From Geothrix limicola (GTDB lineage Bacteria > Acidobacteriota > Holophagae > Holophagales > Holophagaceae), in NCBI RefSeq assembly GCF_030268085.1, contig NZ_BSDE01000001.1, positions 992,001 to 1,056,000 on the forward strand: a DNA stretch of 64,000 nt. Direction: 5' to 3'. The notes below the pieces were generated by a model. That model had not been told where the DNA came from, did not search any database, and worked only from the letters and a program-made list of their open reading frames with translations. The translations under genes and the position numbers were made by a program. Each line of letters starts with the position of its first letter. The stretch's first letter is position 1. Of this stretch, positions 60,167-64,000 are shown in pieces.

Positions 60167-61327
60167 TCAGCGGCGAGTGGCCTGAAGCCCCGCCCCCTTC
60201 CTCAATTCGCCCACCATGGGTTCCAGCAGACCCAGCACCTTGTCCAGATCCTCCTGCGAAGTCCCCCGCCCGAGGCTGAAGCGCACGGTGCCCCGCGCGA
60301 AGGCGTCGGGCACCTGCATGGCCCGCAGCACGTGGCTGGGTTCACGCATGCCCGTGCTGCAGGCACTGCCCGTGGACACGCAGATGCCCTGCTCGGCCAG
60401 CTTCAGCTGCAGGGCCTCGCCTTCGAGACCGGCGAAACCGACGAGGCTGGTGTTGGGCAGGCGTTCCGACGCAGGCCCGTGGATGCGGATCTCGGGGATC
60501 TCCGCCAACAAACGCGCCTCGAAGGCATCCCGCATCCCTCTCACGCGCGCCATCTCGGGCAGCCGCGTTCGCGCGAGTTCCGCGGCCCGGCCCAGACCAA
60601 CGATGCCGGGGACGTTCTCAGTGCCACCGCGTCGACCGCGCTCCTGGGAGCCGCCGAGCATCAGGGGCTTGAGGCGCACGCCGCGGCGGATCATCAGCGC
60701 GCCGGTGCCCTTCGGCCCATGGAATTTGTGGCCGCTGAGGCTCAGCAGGTCCGCCCCCCAAGCCGCGGCGTCCACGGGGATCTTGCCCATGGCCTGGGTG
60801 GCGTCCACGAGGAGGAGCGCGCCCTTGGCCTTGGCGAGGCGGCCCGCTTCGGCCACGGGAAACAGCACGCCGGATTCGTTGTTGGCCGCCATGACCGCCA
60901 CCAGGGCCGTGTCCGCGCGCAGCGCCGCCTCGAAGGTCGCCAGGTCCAGGCGGCCCTCCGCATCCACGCCCACGTCGGTGACCGCGCCGCCCTGGGCCTT
61001 CCACCACAGCACCAGGGCCCGGACGGCGGGATGCTCGACGGCGGTCGTGACGAGGTGACGCTTCGCCGGAAAGGCCTCCCAGACGCCGCGGAAGGCGTGG
61101 TTCAGGCTTTCGGTGCCCCCCGAGGTGAAGACGATCTCCGCGGGCGTGCAGCCCACGAGGGCCGCCACCTGCTCCCGCGCCGCCACCACGGCGCCATCCG
61201 ACAGGTGCCCCAACGCATAGGCCGCGCTGGCATTGCCGAAACGCTCGGTGAACCAGGGCCGCATGGCTTCGAAGGCCTCGGGATCGAGGGCGGTGGTGGC
61301 GTTGTGGTCGAGGTAGATGAGATCCAT
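60167..61327 (-). CDS. Cysteine desulfurase (NifS/IscS-like)
   Basis: The 386-residue PLP enzyme takes sulfur from cysteine for Fe-S clusters, tRNA thiolation or similar. The start YLDHNATTALD, the PLP lysine in LSGHKFHGPKG and the catalytic Cys in STGSACSTG (with the short loop of group I enzymes) are clear; GGSQERGRRGGTENV is also typical. No iscR, iscU or mnmA gene is next to it; it lies 105 bp from the eight-repeat gene and 19 bp after the membrane hydrolase on the same strand. It could be IscS or a NifS-like housekeeping form. Confidence 0.95.
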   Translation of the reverse strand: MDLIYLDHNATTALDPEAFEAMRPWFTERFGNASAAYALGHLSDGAVVAAREQVAALVGCTPAEIVFTSGGTESLNHAFRGVWEAFPAKRHLVTTAVEHPAVRALVLWWKAQGGAVTDVGVDAEGRLDLATFEAALRADTALVAVMAANNESGVLFPVAEAGRLAKAKGALLLVDATQAMGKIPVDAAAWGADLLSLSGHKFHGPKGTGALMIRRGVRLKPLMLGGSQERGRRGGTENVPGIVGLGRAAELARTRLPEMARVRGMRDAFEARLLAEIPEIRIHGPASERLPNTSLVGFAGLEGEALQLKLAEQGICVSTGSACSTGMREPSHVLRAMQVPDAFARGTVRFSLGRGTSQEDLDKVLGLLEPMVGELRKGAGLQATRR

Positions 61328-61346
61328 GGCCTCATTGTCCCATCTG

Positions 61347-62273
61347 TCAGGAAAGGGGGGACCGCCCGCTCGCCGAGGCTCGCTCTACGTCCCCCCTTTG
61401 ACCCCCACGCAAGGCCTGAGCCGAGCCCAGACCTTGCGTCTGCACGTGACTGCGGAGAAAGGCCAGGGCCTCGGACCAGGGCGGCCGCCCCGGAAGCAGC
61501 GGCAGGCCGTTGTGGTTGGCGTCCGGGATCTCCCAGACCCGCACGGCTCCCGGACAGCCCTTGGCGAGGCGGCGCCCCTGCTCGGCACCCACCACCTCGT
61601 CCCGCCCCGCCACGATCATGGCGACCGGGCCCGGATAGCCACGCACAGCCCCCAGGCTGTCCCAGCGATCCTTCAGGAGCAGACCCATGGGCAGGTACGG
61701 ATAGTGCTGCGCCGCGACCTCGGTCATGCGGGCGAAAGGCACGGTCAGCAACAGGCCGGCCACGGCGCCGCGTTCGGCGGCGGCCACCTGCACCGCCACG
61801 CCGGAACCCAGACTCTCGCCCAGCAGGAACACCGGGGTCTTCGATTCCTCCCGCAAACGCCGCAGGGCCGCCCGCGCGTCGGCCACCAGCGAGGCTTCCG
61901 ACCGCTCGCCCTCCCGCGGTCCGTAACCCGGATATTCCAGCAGGACGACTTCGAAACCCGCGGCCTCGAGCACCGCCAGGTAGCCTTCCCGGCCCAGCGC
62001 ATCGCCCGCGTTGCCGTGCAACACAAGCATGCGGGGCGCCTGCCGCCGCACCACCCGCCGCCATCCGAGCAGCCGGCCCCGCGCGTCGGACCAGGGCACG
62101 AGCCCGTGGCCCAGGGCCCGGTGGATGGCCTCGGTCTCGCCCTCCCGCTCGGGGAAGTACATCAGGCGCCGCTGGGCCAGGAAGGCCACCGCGCAGAGCA
62201 CCGCATAGAGCCCGGCGGCCCCGATCAGGAACCGGAGCGGTCCCGTGATCCAGGGCGACCAGGACCGGAACAT
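61347..62273 (-). CDS. Membrane-anchored alpha/beta hydrolase (BEM46-like)
   Basis: The 308-residue protein has one N-terminal membrane helix (about 13-33). A BEM46/ABHD13-type hydrolase domain follows: MLVLHGNAGDALGR, LEYPGYGPREGER, the nucleophile Ser in LLGESLGSGVAV, the acid in AGRDEVVG and His in DANHNGL. The true domain ends near residue 275. The last about 25 residues (GGQRGDVERASASGRSPLS and the bases before) are encoded by a perfect inverted repeat. ATG 62273 with AAGG seven nt upstream is preferred over GTG 62276. It is immediately after the tRNA-editing gene. Confidence 0.88.
   Translation of the reverse strand: MFRSWSPWITGPLRFLIGAAGLYAVLCAVAFLAQRRLMYFPEREGETEAIHRALGHGLVPWSDARGRLLGWRRVVRRQAPRMLVLHGNAGDALGREGYLAVLEAAGFEVVLLEYPGYGPREGERSEASLVADARAALRRLREESKTPVFLLGESLGSGVAVQVAAAERGAVAGLLLTVPFARMTEVAAQHYPYLPMGLLLKDRWDSLGAVRGYPGPVAMIVAGRDEVVGAEQGRRLAKGCPGAVRVWEIPDANHNGLPLLPGRPPWSEALAFLRSHVQTQGLGSAQALRGGQRGDVERASASGRSPLS
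61352..61399. repeat. Perfect 11-bp inverted repeat inside the hydrolase 3' end
   Basis: AAAGGGGGGAC (61352-61362) is the exact reverse complement of GTCCCCCCTTT (61389-61399), with a 26-nt spacer. The palindrome makes the final codons of the hydrolase and lies 2 bp from its stop. It could end the hydrolase transcript, since a run of T follows the stem on the leftward strand. It may also be an inserted palindromic element that replaced the original end of the gene. Confidence 0.75.
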
Positions 62274-62276
62274 CAC

Positions 62277-63464
62277 TCAGCCTTCGCGAGCCTGGAGGTG
62301 GGTCAGGGCCTCGGCGCGGGCCGCCAGGCTGGGAGCCTTGCCCTGGAAGCTCTTGCCGGAACCGCCGCCCTTGGCGCCCAGGACCTCCGCCACGGCCTTC
62401 CCGAGCGCGGCAACATCGAGGCTCGACGCCTCGCCCGCGCTCAGCAGGAAGATGCCCTGCCCGTTCGCCTCCGCCGTGAGGAACACGGCCTTGGCGGGAT
62501 CCACCGTCAGCACACCGCGGGCCAGCTTCTGCAGGAAGGCCATGTCCCGGCCCTCCAGGTGCGCCTCCACCAGGGCGCCCGGACGCGCACCCAGGGCCGC
62601 GGCCTGGTACTCGGCCAGTTCCTCCTCCAGCTTGCGGGTGCGGCGGTCCAGCGCCAGGAGCTGATCCAGCTTGATCTGGAGCGCGGACACCAAGTCCTCA
62701 TCCGGCGCGCCGAGGGCGGCACGAAGGGCGGCGTTGCGCTGTTCGTGGGCCCCGAGGCGACGCCGCACGCGGCCGCCCGCCACGTAGAAGAGCCGCGTGC
62801 CGCCGCGGATGCCCTCGGTTCCGAGCAGCTTGAGGGATTCGATCTCGCCCGTGTGGCGCAGGTGCGTGCCGCCGCAGGTGTTCAGGTCTACGCCCTCGAT
62901 GCGCACGAGCCGAATGTCGCCCACATGCCCCTCGGGCAGCCCGCGGGAACGCACGGCCTCCTGACCATAGGCTTCCGTCGTGACCCATCGGGCCGAGATC
63001 TCTCGCTGGGCGCGGATTTCCACCGCCACGGCCTCTTCCAGCCGTGCCATCTCGGCAGGCGAGATCGACGGCGCATCCACCTCGATGTCGCAGACCTGGG
63101 CGCCGAGGTGGAAGGCCGTGGTCGCCCAACCGAAGCGGTCCTGGGCCACGGCCGTGAGCAGGTGCTGGCCCGTGTGCTGCTGCATGTGGTCGAAGCGCCG
63201 GGCCCAGTCGAGCCGGAGTGAAGCCGGGCCCTCCGAAAGCGCGCCTTTCAAGTAGTGCCGGATCTCCCCGTCACGCTTCTGGACATCCACCACCTCGACG
63301 CCGTTCACCGTGCCCAGGTCGCAGGGCTGGCCCCCGCCCTCGGGGTAGAAGACGGTGTCCTCCAGGATCACGAAGGGACGGCCCTTCTCGTCGCCGCAGC
63401 GCAGGATGCGGGTCTCCAGGGAGGTCGCCAAGGGGTCTCGTTCGTAGGCAGGAAGGACGTTCAC
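62277..63464 (-). CDS. Alanyl-tRNA editing protein (AlaX-type) with DHHA1 domain
   Basis: The 395-residue protein removes serine or glycine wrongly attached to tRNA-Ala. It begins with the short N-terminal part FYPEGGGQPCDLG. It then shows the two halves of the zinc site, HTGQH and CGGTH (LNTCGGTHLRHTGE), a coiled middle part and a C-terminal DHHA1-like domain (ending KGGGSGKSFQGKAP). This is the long AlaX form; the catalytic synthetase domain is absent. I choose GTG 63464 because AGGAGG stands six nt before it. The longer frame to 63902 is a shadow of rarA. Confidence 0.92.
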   Translation of the reverse strand: MNVLPAYERDPLATSLETRILRCGDEKGRPFVILEDTVFYPEGGGQPCDLGTVNGVEVVDVQKRDGEIRHYLKGALSEGPASLRLDWARRFDHMQQHTGQHLLTAVAQDRFGWATTAFHLGAQVCDIEVDAPSISPAEMARLEEAVAVEIRAQREISARWVTTEAYGQEAVRSRGLPEGHVGDIRLVRIEGVDLNTCGGTHLRHTGEIESLKLLGTEGIRGGTRLFYVAGGRVRRRLGAHEQRNAALRAALGAPDEDLVSALQIKLDQLLALDRRTRKLEEELAEYQAAALGARPGALVEAHLEGRDMAFLQKLARGVLTVDPAKAVFLTAEANGQGIFLLSAGEASSLDVAALGKAVAEVLGAKGGGSGKSFQGKAPSLAARAEALTHLQAREG

Positions 63465-63581
63465 ACGGCACCTCCTGTGCCGTGCCCTGCGGGCTTCGGC
63501 TTCGCCAAAGTGGCACTCCGCTCGTGCTGCATGCTCATGCGGGGAGCCTAGCACAGCCGGGCTGATAGTCTGAGGGTCACC

Positions 63582-64000
63582 ATGTCCCACGTTCCCCTTC
63601 CCGAACGCCTCCGCCCCACCACCCTCGACGAGGTGGTCGGACAGGCGCACCTGCTGGGGCCCAAGGGCGCGCTGACGCGGCTCACGGCGGGCGGGCGCCT
63701 GCCCTCCATGGTGATGTGGGGCCCCCCGGGCACGGGCAAGACGACGCTGGCGCGCATCCTCGCCGAAGCCACGGGCCACGGGTTCATGGAATTCTCGGGC
63801 GTCAGCGGCAGCGCGGCGGAGCTGAAGAAGTTCCTGGCCGACAGCCGCGAGATGCCCCTGTTCCGGCACGTCCCGCCCGTCGTGTTCCTCGACGAGATCC
63901 ATCGCTTCAACCGGGCCCAGCAGGACATCCTGCTGCCCTTCCTCGAACGTGGCGAGGCCATCCTCATCGGCGCCACCACCGAGAATCCGGCCTTCTACCT
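63582..64000 (+). CDS. rarA: Replication-associated recombination protein A, partial (3' end outside window)
   Basis: The first 139 codons are visible. RarA (MgsA) is an AAA+ ATPase that helps stalled replication forks. It shows RPTTLDEVVGQAHLLG, Walker A GPPGTGKTT, the VSGSAAELK segment, Walker B VVFLDEIHRFN and GATTENPAF (sensor 1), all as in the family. A TAGTCT hexamer lies 10 nt before the ATG at 63582, so the leader is very short. It is divergent from the AlaX gene; the 117 bp between them must hold both promoters. Confidence 0.95.
   Translation, partial: MSHVPLPERLRPTTLDEVVGQAHLLGPKGALTRLTAGGRLPSMVMWGPPGTGKTTLARILAEATGHGFMEFSGVSGSAAELKKFLADSREMPLFRHVPPVVFLDEIHRFNRAQQDILLPFLERGEAILIGATTENPAFY

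Noticed and set aside
1-64000. CRISPR arrays, tRNA or rRNA genes, IS transposases, prophage
   Set aside because: No regularly spaced direct repeats, tRNA-like cloverleaf with CCA, rRNA stretch or transposase/integrase motif was seen when reading the intergenic regions and proteins.

Overview
The window is 64 kb of GC-rich, tightly packed bacterial chromosome. I see no rRNA, tRNA, insertion sequence, phage gene or CRISPR array. LptD, KdsB and a GmhB-type phosphatase show an LPS-bearing Gram-negative cell. Two chemoreceptors, a CheW-CheA pair and several hybrid kinases point to a motile environmental bacterium. My best guess is an Acidobacteriota/Holophagae (Geothrix-like) genome, but this is an impression from gene content and base composition, not a database match.

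Layout. (1) 1-3.8 kb, leftward: TolB-like propeller, GmhB-like phosphatase, SfsA, GcvT, GcvH (cut by the window edge). (2) A lone scoA at 3.9 kb. (3) 4.6-14.7 kb, leftward: a degenerate kinase with a receiver domain, a true histidine kinase overlapping it by 4 nt, a six-span chemoreceptor, RsmD, FabH, CheW and CheA. (4) 14.8-19.2 kb, rightward: KdsB, TrxB, Alr and a GGDEF protein. (5) 19.2-24.5 kb, leftward: LptD, a ZIP metal transporter and an RNase E/G with an AT-hook-like tail. (6) 24.8-35.3 kb, a complete phosphate locus: Pho-box-like repeats, pstS, a hairpin, pstC-pstA-pstB-phoU-phoB, then convergent phoR, then a DUF47 protein and the Pit transporter. (7) 35.5-41.2 kb: a GNAT enzyme, a cluster of strong hairpins, an acyltransferase, a ureohydrolase, an unknown gene, a PF10136 membrane protein and a DUF2911 protein. 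(8) 41.2-47.6 kb, leftward: a YfiR-like protein, a chemoreceptor, a hybrid kinase, an acyltransferase, QueE and a truncated copy of the queE 5' end. (9) 47.7-54.7 kb: a CocE-type hydrolase and a short-chain dehydrogenase, then a PDZ/7TM/SpoIIE phosphatase co-translated with a coiled-coil membrane protein and a SirB1 protein, then a lipoprotein. (10) 54.8-64 kb: a malic enzyme-phosphotransacetylase fusion, a small secreted protein, a YheT hydrolase, an eight-repeat propeller, a cysteine desulfurase, a membrane-anchored hydrolase, an alanyl-tRNA editing protein and RarA (cut by the window edge).

How the genes work together. The phosphate region joins high-affinity uptake (Pst), the low-affinity carrier (Pit with its DUF47 partner), PhoU and the PhoB/PhoR pair. 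Pho-box-like 11-bp-period repeats lie before pstS and before DUF47-pit. The signalling genes are dense and carry several unusual designs.

The least explained items are: a 132-bp palindrome exactly between the ends of phoB and phoR; four consecutive hairpins ending on the start codon of an acyltransferase; a queE 5' fragment that differs from the intact gene only at synonymous sites; a receiver protein whose kinase domain has lost its key residues; and a perfect palindrome that forms the C-terminus of a hydrolase.
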